A stretch of DNA of 64,000 nucleotides from Pseudomonas sp. ML2-2023-3 (GTDB lineage Bacteria; Pseudomonadota; Gammaproteobacteria; Pseudomonadales; Pseudomonadaceae). The position numbers and the translations under genes were made by a program. The notes under the pieces were generated by a model. It was not told the origin of the DNA and searched no databases. It saw only the letters and a program-made list of their open reading frames with translations. Shown piece after piece: positions 9,193-18,329 of the stretch. Within the stretch, counting starts at the first letter, position 1. Every line of letters starts with the position of its first letter. The stretch is taken from positions 2,142,501 through 2,206,500 of the forward strand of contig NZ_CP146343.1 of NCBI RefSeq assembly GCF_037055275.1, read 5' to 3'.

Positions 9193-9978
9193 ATGCAGGA
9201 CGACTCCACGAAAATCGCTCCGACCGGTACTCAAACCTTGCTCCGCGGCCTGGCGGTGGTTCAGGCCGTGGCCAATGGCGCGCGTGACCTCAAGGACATC
9301 GCCCGGGTGATCGGGACCACGCGCAGCACCACCCATCGCCTGGCCAGTTGCCTGGTGGATGAGCGTTATTTGCGGGTGTTGCCCAAAGTGGGATATTTGC
9401 TGGGGCCCAAGCTGATCGAGCTGGGTTTTCAGGCCCGTGAAGAGCTGCCGTTGGTGACGCTGGCCGAGCCGTATCTGGATCAATTGTCAGCCTTGACCGG
9501 CGATACCATTCATTTGGCGGTGCGCGAGGGGGATGAGGTGCTGTACCTGCACAAGAACCCGGGGCGAAATGGCCCGGAGATGCGTTCGCGGGTGGGGCAC
9601 CGGATGGCGATGGCACGTACCGGTATTGGCAAGGCCATGTTGCTGGATGCGCCCCTGGACGAATGGCGGCGCCTGTATGAAGCCGGCCAGAGCGCAGGCG
9701 GCAAAAACCCGTTGTGGCCCGATCATCAGGAGCCGTCGTGGGAGCAGTTCGAGGAGCGCATGCGCGGGTATGTGGCGGGAGGGTATGCGTTTGACCTGGA
9801 AGACAACGAACCGTCGATCCGCTGTGTGGCTGCGCCCATACGTGATGCCAGCGGGCAGATCGTCGCGGCCATCAGTATCGCCAGCACTGTGCCGTATATG
9901 CCCCATGAGAAAATGACCGGGTTGATCCCGGTCATTACCCATGCCGCACAACAGATATCGGCGGAGTTGGGCGGCTAA
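9193..9978 (+). CDS. IclR-family transcriptional regulator, probable dgo regulator
   Basis: A 261-residue IclR-type repressor/activator. An N-terminal winged helix-turn-helix (about residues 12-70, TRSTTHRLASCL) is followed by the GAF-like effector domain. The ATG at 9193 has GGAAAGG upstream; an in-frame start at 9154 would add 13 residues. It closes the dgo block in the same orientation and probably senses a galactonate-pathway intermediate. The duplicated promoters at 43-132 and 4773-4863 are its likely targets, which is an inference. Confidence 0.85.
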   Translation: MQDDSTKIAPTGTQTLLRGLAVVQAVANGARDLKDIARVIGTTRSTTHRLASCLVDERYLRVLPKVGYLLGPKLIELGFQAREELPLVTLAEPYLDQLSALTGDTIHLAVREGDEVLYLHKNPGRNGPEMRSRVGHRMAMARTGIGKAMLLDAPLDEWRRLYEAGQSAGGKNPLWPDHQEPSWEQFEERMRGYVAGGYAFDLEDNEPSIRCVAAPIRDASGQIVAAISIASTVPYMPHEKMTGLIPVITHAAQQISAELGG

Positions 9979-9988
9979 AACCCTTGGC

Positions 9989-11053
9989 TTAGGCTTTCAG
10001 GGTTTTCATGTCGATCACGAAACGGTATTTCACGTCGCCTTTAACTACACGCTCAAAGGCTTCGTTGATGTTTTTGATGTCGAGCATTTCGATGTCGCAG
10101 GTAATCCCGTGTTCGGCGCTGAAATCCAGCATCTCCTGGGTTTCGGCAATGCCACCGATCAACGAACCGGCCAGCACGCGGCGCTTGAATACCAGATTGA
10201 AGGCGTTGAGTGCCGGTTCAACAGGTTCGATCAGGCCCACCAGAATGTGCACGCCGTCAAACGTCAGGGTTTCGAGGTACGGGTTCAGGTCGTGCGGCAC
10301 CGGAATGGTGTCCAGCAGGAAGTTGAAGGTGCCTGCAGCGGCTTTCATCTGCTCGGCGTCGGTGGACACGATCACGTGGTCTGCACCTTGGCGGTAGGCT
10401 TCTTCGGCCTTGGCCTGGGAGCGGGTGAACAGCGTCACTTCAGCGCCCAGGGCCTTGGCGAACTTGATGCCCATGTGGCCCAGGCCGCCCATGCCCAGAA
10501 TCCCGACCTTGTCGCCCGGCTCAACACCGTAATGAACCAGTGGCGAGTAGGTGGTGATGCCGGCGCACAGCAGCGGTGCGGCGCTGGCCGGGTCGAGGTT
10601 TTTCGGGATGCTCAGCACGAAGTGTTCGCTGACCACCATGTTGTCCGAGTAACCGCCCATCGTCAGCGTGCCGTCGATACGGTCCGGGCTGGCGTAGGTC
10701 TGGGTCATGCCTTCCAGGCAGTATTGCTCAAGATCTTCCTTGCAGGCCGAGCAGGTACGGCACGAGTCGACCATGCAGCCCACGCCGACGAGGTCGCCGA
10801 CCTTGTGTTTGGTAACTTTGTCGCCAATGGCCGTCACCTTGCCGACGATTTCATGGCCAGGCATCAGGGGGTAAGTCGCGAAGCCCCAGTCATTGCGCGC
10901 CTGGTGGATGTCGGAATGGCAAACGCCGCAGTACAGCACTTCGATGGCGACGTCGTCCGGGCGGGGGGCGCGACGGTTGAACTGCATCGGCGCCAGTGGG
11001 GCCTTGGCGTTCTGAGCGGCATAACCGATAGCGTTATAAGTGACAGTGGACAT
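9989..11053 (-). CDS. NAD(P)-dependent zinc alcohol dehydrogenase (cinnamyl-alcohol/YahK type)
   Basis: A 354-residue zinc MDR alcohol/aldehyde reductase. Catalytic zinc ligands lie in YCGVCHSD and PGHE, the structural zinc site is the CRTCSACKEDLEQYC segment, and GMGGLGHMG is the Rossmann turn. The start at 11053 is chosen because GAGG lies upstream and the protein begins like YahK; a 29-codon extension to 11140 lacks support. It probably reduces aldehydes with NADPH. The divergent AraC regulator is its likely controller. Confidence 0.87.
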   Translation of the reverse strand: MSTVTYNAIGYAAQNAKAPLAPMQFNRRAPRPDDVAIEVLYCGVCHSDIHQARNDWGFATYPLMPGHEIVGKVTAIGDKVTKHKVGDLVGVGCMVDSCRTCSACKEDLEQYCLEGMTQTYASPDRIDGTLTMGGYSDNMVVSEHFVLSIPKNLDPASAAPLLCAGITTYSPLVHYGVEPGDKVGILGMGGLGHMGIKFAKALGAEVTLFTRSQAKAEEAYRQGADHVIVSTDAEQMKAAAGTFNFLLDTIPVPHDLNPYLETLTFDGVHILVGLIEPVEPALNAFNLVFKRRVLAGSLIGGIAETQEMLDFSAEHGITCDIEMLDIKNINEAFERVVKGDVKYRFVIDMKTLKA

Positions 11054-11231
11054 GAGAACCTCGCGAAACGTTGACTGTGTAGAGGGGGGATTTTGCGCCT
11101 GGATGCTTTGCAGGACTATGACGATTCCTCCGTGTGTCATGCCTAATACTCCGGAGTAACAAGTCTGCTGTCGCTTTATTGACCAATTCTGCGAAGATGC
11201 AGCTGTCTATTCCTCCTGTGAAAATTTCTCC

Positions 11232-12125
11232 ATGCTTTTGACCCGTCACCGGGACGAGAACGCCATGCTGGTGTCTCTGATCGAACCGCTGGCGACACAA
11301 ACCGGTTTTGTGTCCACCTTGTTGCCTGAAGTTCGGGTTGTTTCTGCGTGCCGGGTAGTGGCCCGTATGCCGCAGATCTATGAGCCTAGCCTAATGGTGA
11401 TTGCCCAAGGCAGTAAGTTGGCCTACCTGGGGCAGCGCACGATGGAATACGGTGCAGGGCATTATCTGGTGCAGGCGCTGTCAGTGCCTTTTGAGTGTGA
11501 AACCTTTGCCTCCGAGGACGCGCCTCTGCTGGGGGTGGCAATCAGTATTGATCGCGCCGTGCTGGGGGAGTTGGTGCTGGCGATGGGGCTGGCCCCGGAT
11601 CGCAGTGCCGTGGCGCAGACGCCTGAGTCGATGACTTCGGCGGTACTGGATGACGACATGCGACACGCCGTCGAGCGCCTGCTGCGTTGCCTGCATGATC
11701 CGATGGAGTGCCGGATCATGGGCCAGGCACGGCTGCGCGAAGTGCTGTTCGCGGCATTGCGCGGGCCGCAGGCGGGTGTGCTGCGGGCATTGGTCGAGCA
11801 GCAAGGGCAGTTTGCACGGGTGGCGGCATCGTTGAGTTACTTGCATGAGCATTTCGCGCGGCCGCTGAATGTCGAGACCCTGGCCCGTTGCGCGAACATG
11901 AGTGCATCCACGTTTCACGAACATTTCAAGCGCAGCACTTTGCTGTCGCCGGTGCAGTACCTCAAGCGTTTGCGGCTGTTGCGGGCACAGCAATTGTTAT
12001 TGAGCGAGGGACTGGGTGTGGCGCAGGTGGCGGAGCGCGTGGGCTATCAAAGTACTTCGCAGTTCAGTCGCGAGTACAAGCGCTACTTCGAGCGCAGCCC
12101 GGGGCATGAAGGGGTAGGGTGCTAG
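11232..12125 (+). CDS. AraC-family transcriptional regulator
   Basis: A 297-residue regulator with an AraC_N cupin-like effector domain (about residues 25-180) and a C-terminal pair of helix-turn-helices (YLHEHFARPLNVETLARCANMS and VAQVAERVGYQSTSQFSREY). The second possible ATG at 11265 gives 286 residues, and neither start has a strong ribosome site. It is divergent from the alcohol dehydrogenase across about 180 bases, the usual arrangement for a local activator of an aldehyde-stress reductase. Confidence 0.83.
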   Translation: MLLTRHRDENAMLVSLIEPLATQTGFVSTLLPEVRVVSACRVVARMPQIYEPSLMVIAQGSKLAYLGQRTMEYGAGHYLVQALSVPFECETFASEDAPLLGVAISIDRAVLGELVLAMGLAPDRSAVAQTPESMTSAVLDDDMRHAVERLLRCLHDPMECRIMGQARLREVLFAALRGPQAGVLRALVEQQGQFARVAASLSYLHEHFARPLNVETLARCANMSASTFHEHFKRSTLLSPVQYLKRLRLLRAQQLLLSEGLGVAQVAERVGYQSTSQFSREYKRYFERSPGHEGVGC

Positions 12126-12147
12126 CCAGCCGGTGTGACGGGCGTGT

Positions 12148-12234
12148 TGTGGGAGCGGGCTTGCTCGCGACGCGGGCAGCGCAGTCTGTCAGGCAAATCT
12201 GGGCGATCCCATCGCGAGCAAGCCCGCTCCCACA
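12148..12234. repeat. Inverted REP pair, TGTGGGAGCGGGCTTGCTCGCGA family
   Basis: Left unit TGTGGGAGCGGGCTTGCTCG and right unit as its reverse complement, with a variable centre. This is the commonest Pseudomonas REP family in the window, with further members at 18330, 23622, 31480, 35220 and a remnant at 39707. Confidence 0.8.
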
Positions 12235-12247
12235 AAACCGGGGGCAA

Positions 12248-12275
12248 TAAAAAAGGCCCCCGAAGGAGCCTTTTT
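12248..12275. terminator. Bidirectional terminator between the AraC and ETF-QO genes
   Basis: AAAAAGGC and GCCTTTTT arms around CCCCGAAGGA. The A-run on one side and T-run on the other fit termination of both converging genes. Confidence 0.75.
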
Positions 12276-12278
12276 GAC

Positions 12279-13943
12279 TTACATGTTCGGGTAAGTCGGC
12301 CCGCCGCCACCTTCCGGGGTTACCCAGGTGATGTTCTGCGATGGGTCCTTGATGTCACAGGTTTTGCAGTGAACGCAGTTTTGCGAGTTGATCTGGAAGC
12401 GCTTTTCGCCGCTTTCCTGGGTGATCACCTCGTACACGCCCGCCGGGCAGTAGCGCTGTGCCGGCTCGTCGTAGAGCGGCAGGTTGACGCTGATCGGGAT
12501 GCTCGGGTCGCGCAGCTTGAGGTGGCACGGCTGCTCTTCTTCATGGTTGGTGCTGGAGATGAACACCGAGCTGAGTTTGTCGAAGCTGAGCTTGCCGTCA
12601 GGTTTCGGGTAGTCGATTTTCTTGCAGTCTTTGGCCTGTTTCAGACACGCATAGTCTGGCTTGGTGTCGTGCAGGGTGAACGGCATCTTGCCGCCAAAGA
12701 TGTTCTGGTCGAGCCAGTTGAAACCACCGCCTACGATGGGGCCGAACTTGTGCAGTGCCGGGCCGAAGTTGCGGCTGGCGAACAGTTCGTCGAACAACCA
12801 GCTGGCTTTGAAGGCTTCAACGTAGGTGTTGAGTGCATCGCCACCTTCGGAGTCTGCGAGCAACGAGTCAGCCACGGCCTCAGCTGCGAGCATGCCGGAC
12901 TTCATTGCGGTGTGGCTGCCTTTGATCTTGGAGAAGTTCAGGGTGCCCAGATCGCAACCGATCAATGCGCCGCCGTTGAAGATCATTTTCGGCAGTGAAT
13001 TCAGGCCGCCTTTGCAGATGGCGCGGGCGCCGTAGCTGATGCGTTTGCCGCCTTCGAGGTATTGCTTGAGCACCGGGTGATGCTTGAGGCGCTGGAACTC
13101 GTCGAACGGTGACAGGAACGTGTTGCTGTAGGACAGGTCAACGATCAGGCCGACAACGACCTGGTTGTTTTCCAGGTGATACAGGAAAGAGCCGCCGGTG
13201 TTTTCGCTGCTGATGATGTCCAGCGGCCAGCCAGCGGTGTGGACGACCAGGCCTGGCTGATGTTTGGCCGGGTCGATTTCCCAGATTTCCTTCAGGCCAA
13301 TACCGTAATGCTGGGCGTCGGCCTCACTGTCGAGCTTGAAGCGTTCGATCAGTTGCTTGCCCAGATGACCACGGCAGCCTTCAGCGAACAGGGTGTACTT
13401 GCCACGCAGCTCCATGCCCGGGGTGTACAGGCCTTCTTTAGGGTTGCCTTCACGGTCAACGCCCAGGTCGCCGGTGATGATCCCGCGAACCACATTGTTT
13501 TCGTCGAACAGGACTTCTTGAGCAGCAAAGCCGGGGTAGATTTCTACGCCCAGGTTTTCGGCCTGTTGCGCCAGCCAGCGGCACAGGTTGCCCAGGGAGA
13601 TGATGTAGTTGCCTTCGTTGTGCATGGTTTTAGGCACAAAAAGGTCAGGTACCTTGGTCGCAGTGCTATCGCTGCGCAGTACATAGATGTCGTCTCGGGT
13701 CACTGGAGTGTTGAGCGGAGCGCCCAGTTCTTTCCAGTCCGGGAACAATTCGTTCAAGGCACGGGGTTCGAAAACAGCACCAGATAGAATGTGAGCACCG
13801 ACTTCGGAGCCTTTTTCAACCACGCAGACGCTGATTTCTTTACCGGCTTCGGCGGCCTTCTGCTTTAAGCGGCAGGCGGCGGACAAACCGGCAGGGCCGG
13901 CGCCGACGATGACCACGTCGAATTCCATGTATTCGCGTTCCAC
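12279..13943 (-). CDS. Electron transfer flavoprotein-ubiquinone oxidoreductase
   Basis: A 554-residue ETF-QO (ETF dehydrogenase). It has the FAD-binding VIVGAGPAGLSAACRLK at the N-terminus and a C-terminal ferredoxin-like 4Fe-4S motif with NCVHCKTCDIKDP. It is peripherally bound to the inner membrane and passes electrons from reduced ETF to ubiquinone. The GTG start at 13943 is chosen because GGAGAG sits 7 bases upstream and the protein then begins MEREYMEF as in other pseudomonads. It is divergent from etfBA, so the pair shares a control region. Confidence 0.93.
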   Translation of the reverse strand: MEREYMEFDVVIVGAGPAGLSAACRLKQKAAEAGKEISVCVVEKGSEVGAHILSGAVFEPRALNELFPDWKELGAPLNTPVTRDDIYVLRSDSTATKVPDLFVPKTMHNEGNYIISLGNLCRWLAQQAENLGVEIYPGFAAQEVLFDENNVVRGIITGDLGVDREGNPKEGLYTPGMELRGKYTLFAEGCRGHLGKQLIERFKLDSEADAQHYGIGLKEIWEIDPAKHQPGLVVHTAGWPLDIISSENTGGSFLYHLENNQVVVGLIVDLSYSNTFLSPFDEFQRLKHHPVLKQYLEGGKRISYGARAICKGGLNSLPKMIFNGGALIGCDLGTLNFSKIKGSHTAMKSGMLAAEAVADSLLADSEGGDALNTYVEAFKASWLFDELFASRNFGPALHKFGPIVGGGFNWLDQNIFGGKMPFTLHDTKPDYACLKQAKDCKKIDYPKPDGKLSFDKLSSVFISSTNHEEEQPCHLKLRDPSIPISVNLPLYDEPAQRYCPAGVYEVITQESGEKRFQINSQNCVHCKTCDIKDPSQNITWVTPEGGGGPTYPNM

Positions 13944-14101
13944 AGGTTCTCTCCTACTCAAGGCTCAACGGTATTTTTCTAATTGGAGGTTTGGCACTTC
14001 ATCCATTACGCCCTCGACCCCGAGGTTGAAGAATCAATGGATGACGCACCGCTCTCTCTGATGGGCGGGCATTATATCTACACCACTAGCAGCGTCCAAT
14101 A

Positions 14102-14115
14102 CAAACGTTTGTTTG
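14102..14115. promoter_or_regulatory. PsrA-like operator
   Basis: CAAAC, four bases, GTTTG matches the published PsrA consensus G/CAAAC-N(2-4)-GTTTG/C. PsrA is the Pseudomonas TetR-family sensor of long-chain fatty acids that represses beta-oxidation genes, and ETF genes are a sensible target because ETF takes electrons from acyl-CoA dehydrogenases. No psrA gene is in the window. Confidence 0.55.
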
Positions 14116-14420
14116 AATCCGCTGCAAGCCAGATAAATCAAAGACGCGCGGCTCAAAACTGGCCCATTTGCTGTATTGACCGCAAAAGGCGTTCCGGTCA
14201 AGATACGGGCGGTTTTGCGCTCGCCGTAGGCTGATTGTTGGTTTCAAGAGCACCTCTAAAGACAGGGCATAGGCACAAGCCTGTAGGAGCCTGCCATTTT
14301 TTGAGCGGAGTTTACACGTCCTTTCGGTGTATGACTTGTTAGTCACATCGGACAGACGGTCGCACGGGGAATCGTCGGTACTCGTCTATATGCAAAGCAA
14401 CGATCTTTGGAGGTGCCCTT

Positions 14421-14480
14421 GTGCTGATGAGCATCAACCGCCAGGTTCGCCTAGGCGACTTTCTTTTCACCGGAGAGTAA
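14421..14480 (+). CDS. Candidate 19-codon leader ORF ahead of etfB
   Basis: GGAGG (14409-14413) lies 7 bases before a GTG that opens 19 codons ([19 protein letters not shown]) and ends in TAA 10 bases before the etfB ATG. The ribosome site is better than that of most genes nearby. It could be a translated leader coupled to etfB or chance. It contains no run of a single amino acid, so classical attenuation is not obvious. Confidence 0.35.
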   Translation: MLMSINRQVRLGDFLFTGE

Positions 14481-14490
14481 CGAGGAATCC

Positions 14491-15240
14491 ATGAAGGTTC
14501 TTGTAGCTGTCAAACGAGTGGTCGATTACAACGTTAAAGTACGCGTCAAAGCGGACAACTCCGGCGTTGACCTCGCCAACGTCAAGATGTCGATGAACCC
14601 CTTCTGCGAAATCGCTGTGGAAGAAGCCGTACGCCTGAAAGAAAAAGGTGTTGCGACTGAAATCGTCGTCGTCTCCATCGGCCCGACCACTGCTCAGGAA
14701 CAGCTGCGTACCGCGCTGGCACTGGGTGCAGATCGCGCCATTCTCGTCGAGTCCGCCGAAGACCTGACCTCCCTGGCCGTAGCCAAGCTGCTCAAGGCCG
14801 TTGTCGACAAGGAACAGCCTCAGCTGATGATCCTGGGCAAACAGGCCATCGACAGCGACAACAACCAGACCGGCCAGATGCTGGCTGCGCTGACCGGTTT
14901 CGGTCAGGGCACTTTCGCTTCCAAAGTCGAAGTGGCAGGTGACAAGGTTGCCGTGACCCGTGAAGTGGATGGCGGCGCGCAAACTGTTTCGCTGAGCTTG
15001 CCAGCGATCGTCACCACTGACCTGCGTTTGAACGAGCCGCGTTATGCGTCCTTGCCAAACATCATGAAAGCCAAGAAGAAGCCGCTTGAAGTGCTGACCC
15101 CGGACGCGCTGGGTGTTTCCACGGCTTCGACCAACAAAACCCTGAAAGTTGAAGCGCCTGCAGCACGCAGCGCTGGCATCAAGGTCAAGTCGGTGGCTGA
15201 ACTGGTCGAGAAACTGAAAAACGAAGCGAAGGTAATCTAA
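14491..15240 (+). CDS. etfB: Electron transfer flavoprotein subunit beta
   Basis: A 249-residue ETF beta subunit. It starts [20 protein letters not shown] and contains the recognition-loop region ([20 protein letters not shown]) that docks acyl-CoA dehydrogenases. With EtfA it forms the soluble FAD/AMP heterodimer that collects electrons from beta-oxidation and amino-acid dehydrogenases. GAGGAA precedes the ATG, and etfA follows after 2 bases. Confidence 0.95.
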   Translation: MKVLVAVKRVVDYNVKVRVKADNSGVDLANVKMSMNPFCEIAVEEAVRLKEKGVATEIVVVSIGPTTAQEQLRTALALGADRAILVESAEDLTSLAVAKLLKAVVDKEQPQLMILGKQAIDSDNNQTGQMLAALTGFGQGTFASKVEVAGDKVAVTREVDGGAQTVSLSLPAIVTTDLRLNEPRYASLPNIMKAKKKPLEVLTPDALGVSTASTNKTLKVEAPAARSAGIKVKSVAELVEKLKNEAKVI

Positions 15241-15242
15241 TC

Positions 15243-16172
15243 ATGACTATCTTGGTAATCGCAGAACACGACGGCAAGACGCTGGCTCCGGCCACGCTGA
15301 ACACCGTAGCCGCTGCCGCTAAAATCGGTGGCGACATCAACGTTCTGGTTGCAGGCCAGGGCATTGGCGCTGTAGCCGAAGCCGCCGCGAAAATCGCTGG
15401 CGTGGCTAAAGTGCTGGTCGCCGACAACGCGGCTTACGCCCATCAGTTGCCTGAAAACGTTGCACCACTAGTTGCTGAGCTGGGTGCTGGCTACAGCCAC
15501 ATCCTGGCGGCTGCCACGTCCAACGGCAAAAACATCCTGCCGCGCGTTGCTGCGCAGTTGGACGTGGATCAGATCTCCGAGATCGTTTCGGTCGTCAGCG
15601 CTGATACTTTCACGCGTCCGATCTATGCCGGTAACGCCATTGCCACCGTGCAGTCCACTGCGCCGGTAAAAGTGATCACCGTGCGTGCGACCGGTTTCGA
15701 CCCGGTTGCCGCAGAAGGTGGTTCGGCAGCGGTTGAAGTGGTTGCAGCGGTTCACGATGCAGGCACTTCGTCGTTCGTTGGCGAAGAACTGGCCAAGTCG
15801 GACCGTCCTGAACTGACCGCTGCCAAAATCGTCGTTTCCGGCGGTCGCGGCATGCAGAACGGTGACAACTTCAAACTGCTCTACACCCTGGCTGACAAGC
15901 TGGGCGCTGCTGTTGGCGCATCTCGCGCAGCAGTGGACGCAGGTTTTGTGCCTAACGACATGCAGGTCGGTCAGACCGGAAAAATCGTTGCGCCACAGCT
16001 GTACATCGCGGTGGGCATTTCCGGCGCGATCCAGCATCTGGCCGGCATGAAAGACTCCAAGGTGATCGTTGCGATCAACAAGGACGAAGAAGCACCGATC
16101 TTCCAGGTGGCCGATTACGGTCTGGTAGCGGACTTGTTCGAAGCCGTACCTGAGCTGGAGAAGCTGGTTTAA
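15243..16172 (+). CDS. etfA: Electron transfer flavoprotein subunit alpha
   Basis: A 309-residue ETF alpha subunit. The C-terminal FAD domain is clear: [25 protein letters not shown], and [13 protein letters not shown] followed by [20 protein letters not shown]. It binds FAD and delivers electrons to ETF-QO, encoded divergently upstream. It is in an operon with etfB and is followed by a long hairpin terminator. Confidence 0.95.
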   Translation: MTILVIAEHDGKTLAPATLNTVAAAAKIGGDINVLVAGQGIGAVAEAAAKIAGVAKVLVADNAAYAHQLPENVAPLVAELGAGYSHILAAATSNGKNILPRVAAQLDVDQISEIVSVVSADTFTRPIYAGNAIATVQSTAPVKVITVRATGFDPVAAEGGSAAVEVVAAVHDAGTSSFVGEELAKSDRPELTAAKIVVSGGRGMQNGDNFKLLYTLADKLGAAVGASRAAVDAGFVPNDMQVGQTGKIVAPQLYIAVGISGAIQHLAGMKDSKVIVAINKDEEAPIFQVADYGLVADLFEAVPELEKLV

Positions 16173-16194
16173 TCCAGTCGCTTCACTTATAAAG

Positions 16195-16277
16195 AGCCCG
16201 GTCATCCGGGCTGTGGGGAAGGGCAGGGCACTCAGTGTCTTGCACCGTCTTCATGGCCAGGGTGACCGGGCTTTTTT
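16195..16277 (+). terminator. Terminator after etfA with nested alternative hairpins
   Basis: AGCCCGGTCA (16195-16204) pairs with TGACCGGGCT (16263-16272), which runs straight into a T-tract. The left arm can instead fold locally with CCGGGCT (about 16206-16212). The 58-base loop makes the long form unusual. Confidence 0.6.
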
Positions 16278-16309
16278 GTGGGTCTCAATTGTGTGTGGAG
16301 CGTAGGGCT

Positions 16310-17128
16310 ATGGATGTGCGTCAACTGAGCAGGTTGCTATTGGGGTTGGCGTTATTGCCTGTGTTGTCTGAGGCGGCGGGCAAGTGTGAGCGCCTGATCG
16401 TCACTGGCAGCCCCGATGCACCGCCTTATTTGTGGCGCGACCCAGCCGACCCTGCGCACTTGATCGGCGCCAGTGCTGATCTGATCCAGCAGGCGGGTCA
16501 TGAGCTGGGGATCAAGGTTGAAGTGCTCTACGGTGGCAAGCGTGCCCAGGCCCAGGACGAAGTCCGTGCCGGGCGCATGGACATGTTGCTGGATGCGCCG
16601 CTGACGGTTGGCGGACTTTCGTCGTTCGACTACATTCACCCGCCCCTGGTGCGTAACGACTATCTCGTGTGGACCCGCAAGGACTCCACCCTGGTCTACG
16701 AAACGCCTGCCGACTTGCATGGGCATGTGGGCGCCGTTTCTGAGAAAGCCCGGTTAAGCGAGACATTCAATGAGTTCGCTCAGCATCAGCTCACCCTGGA
16801 GCGTCAATCCGGCTTGACCCAGGCTTTCCAGAAATTGCTGCTCGGCCAGGTCGAATACGTTCTGGCCGGGCGCTATTCCGGTATGGCCACTGCGCAAACC
16901 CTGGGCATTGCCGATGACCTGATAGCGCGCTCGCAGCCCATTGATCAGCCCGGGCTGTTTTTGGCCATTTCCCATGACTCGGCCTGCAATGAACCGTGGT
17001 TGCGCGGACAGCTCGCCAAAAAGATGACAGAATTGCCCGCGTCCGGCCTGACCGAGGCGGTACTGCAACGCAATCTAGAGCGGTGGAAGGCCCAATTGCT
17101 ACAACCGCTCAGCGCCCCAAAACAGTAG
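16310..17128 (+). CDS. Periplasmic substrate-binding protein, SBP_bac_3 type
   Basis: A 272-residue protein with an N-terminal signal peptide (cleavage near LSEAAG) and a bilobal solute-binding fold, recognised from IVTGSPDAPPYLWRDP near the start and DMLLDAPLTVGG further in. GGAGCG precedes the ATG at 16310; the longer frame from 16235 runs into the etfA terminator. No ABC permease is adjacent. It is followed by two envelope lipoproteins, so it may have an envelope-sensing or redox role. The ligand is unknown. Confidence 0.7.
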   Translation: MDVRQLSRLLLGLALLPVLSEAAGKCERLIVTGSPDAPPYLWRDPADPAHLIGASADLIQQAGHELGIKVEVLYGGKRAQAQDEVRAGRMDMLLDAPLTVGGLSSFDYIHPPLVRNDYLVWTRKDSTLVYETPADLHGHVGAVSEKARLSETFNEFAQHQLTLERQSGLTQAFQKLLLGQVEYVLAGRYSGMATAQTLGIADDLIARSQPIDQPGLFLAISHDSACNEPWLRGQLAKKMTELPASGLTEAVLQRNLERWKAQLLQPLSAPKQ

Positions 17129-17137
17129 GAATCCCTA

Positions 17138-17494
17138 GTGACAATTCGACCTCTTTTCGCTGCCCTGGCCGTTTTGGCTCTGGCGGGGTGTGCAGCCGAT
17201 CCTGCGCCGAATGAACAATTGCGTTTGACCGAACAAGCCCTGGAGCAAGCCAAGGCCGTGGGTGCCAAAGCCGATGACTTGGCTGAGTTGAAACAAGCCG
17301 AAGACAAGCTGGCCCAAGCGCTGGCAGATATGGCAGATGAATCCTACAAAGACGCGCGCATGCAGGCCGAACAAGCCGAACTGGATGCCCGATTGGCCGA
17401 AGCCCGTGTGCTGACGCAAAAAAGCCAGGAACAACTGAACGTGCTCAATACCCGTATTTCGCGCTTGCGCAAACAGCTGGCGGAGGCGCAATGA
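17138..17494 (+). CDS. DUF4398-type lipoprotein
   Basis: A 118-residue outer-membrane-type lipoprotein: GTG start, hydrophobic n-region, lipobox LALAGC, then an Ala/Glu/Gln-rich coiled coil to the end. The DUF4398 assignment is by resemblance. The four-base overlap with the OmpA-family gene after it (ATGA-type) implies co-expression and probably a joint complex at the outer membrane/peptidoglycan. Function unknown. Confidence 0.7.
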   Translation: MTIRPLFAALAVLALAGCAADPAPNEQLRLTEQALEQAKAVGAKADDLAELKQAEDKLAQALADMADESYKDARMQAEQAELDARLAEARVLTQKSQEQLNVLNTRISRLRKQLAEAQ

Positions 17495-18306
17495 GCCTTA
17501 CGTACAGAGCTTTCATGGGGGTGCTGGTTGCGGGTTGCGTCAGCCTGACCGGATGCGCCGGGCATCACAACAGCGAACTGGCCTTGCAGCAGGCCAGCAC
17601 GGACTTTCAGACCGTGAAGGAAGACACCAATGTGCTGCGCATCGCGCCCAAGGACGTGATCCGTGCCGGTGAGTCCCTGGCCCGTGCTGACCGTTTGTCC
17701 AGCTTCTGGGGCAGTGGTGAAGACGTTGCGCATTACGCCTATTTGAGCCAGCGCTACAGTGAAATCGCCCGTGAGCACACGCAACAGGTGCTCAATGAGG
17801 AACGTGGGGCCAAGCTGGAGCTCGAACGTCAGCGTCTGCAACTGGCGTTGCGTGAAGCCAAGTTGTTGAGTGTTCAGCAACAGGGGCAATGGCTGGAAGA
17901 GCAAATCATCAGCCTGGCCACTACTCAGACTGACCGTGGTCTGGTCATGACCCTGGGTGACGTGTTGTTCGACACTGGCGAAGCCGACTTGAAAAACTCG
18001 GCCAACCGCACGGTACTCAAGCTGGTGCGTTTCCTGCAACTGAACCCCAAGCGCATTGTGCGGATCGAGGGCTACACCGACAGCACCGGAGGCAAGGAGG
18101 ATAACCTCAAGTTGTCCCGTGACCGCGCGCAGGCCGTAGCCGATGTGCTGGTCGATCTGGGTATCGACGAGAAGCGTATCCAGGTGGAAGGTTATGGCGA
18201 TCAGTACCCGGTTGATGTCAATGCCACGGAGCGCGGCCGGGCACAGAACCGCCGGGTTGAAATCGTCTTCTCTGACGAAAAAGGCCAACTGGGCGCAGCG
18301 CGCTAA
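17491..18306 (+). CDS. OmpA-family lipoprotein with coiled coil
   Basis: A 271-residue protein: signal peptide with lipobox SLTGC, a helical/coiled-coil region (about 30-150, with a DUF4398-like segment) and a C-terminal OmpA peptidoglycan-binding domain (IEGYTDSTGGKEDNLKLSRDRA, then GYGDQYPV and AQNRRVEI). It probably anchors the outer membrane to peptidoglycan. It overlaps the preceding lipoprotein gene. Confidence 0.85.
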   Translation: MSLTYRAFMGVLVAGCVSLTGCAGHHNSELALQQASTDFQTVKEDTNVLRIAPKDVIRAGESLARADRLSSFWGSGEDVAHYAYLSQRYSEIAREHTQQVLNEERGAKLELERQRLQLALREAKLLSVQQQGQWLEEQIISLATTQTDRGLVMTLGDVLFDTGEADLKNSANRTVLKLVRFLQLNPKRIVRIEGYTDSTGGKEDNLKLSRDRAQAVADVLVDLGIDEKRIQVEGYGDQYPVDVNATERGRAQNRRVEIVFSDEKGQLGAAR

Positions 18307-18329
18307 AGTCCGATCTCGCTGGTTGAATA

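Larger units (their letters stand above)
13944..14490. other. Divergent control region between ETF-QO and etfBA
   Basis: This 547-base gap must hold promoters for both directions. It contains a PsrA-like box (14102-14115) and a 19-codon ORF with a strong ribosome site (14421-14480). A plus-strand frame at 13983-14234 lacks a ribosome site and recognisable sequence, so I do not call it a gene. The length is generous for a simple divergent promoter. Confidence 0.6.

Noticed and set aside
12135..12998. Long plus-strand ORF opposite ETF-QO
   Set aside because: It begins inside a REP pair and runs antisense to a well-supported gene; a GC-bias shadow.
13983..14234. Plus-strand 83-codon ORF in the ETF divergent region
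   Set aside because: No ribosome site, no recognisable domain and it overlaps the PsrA-like box; it looks like open frame in control DNA.
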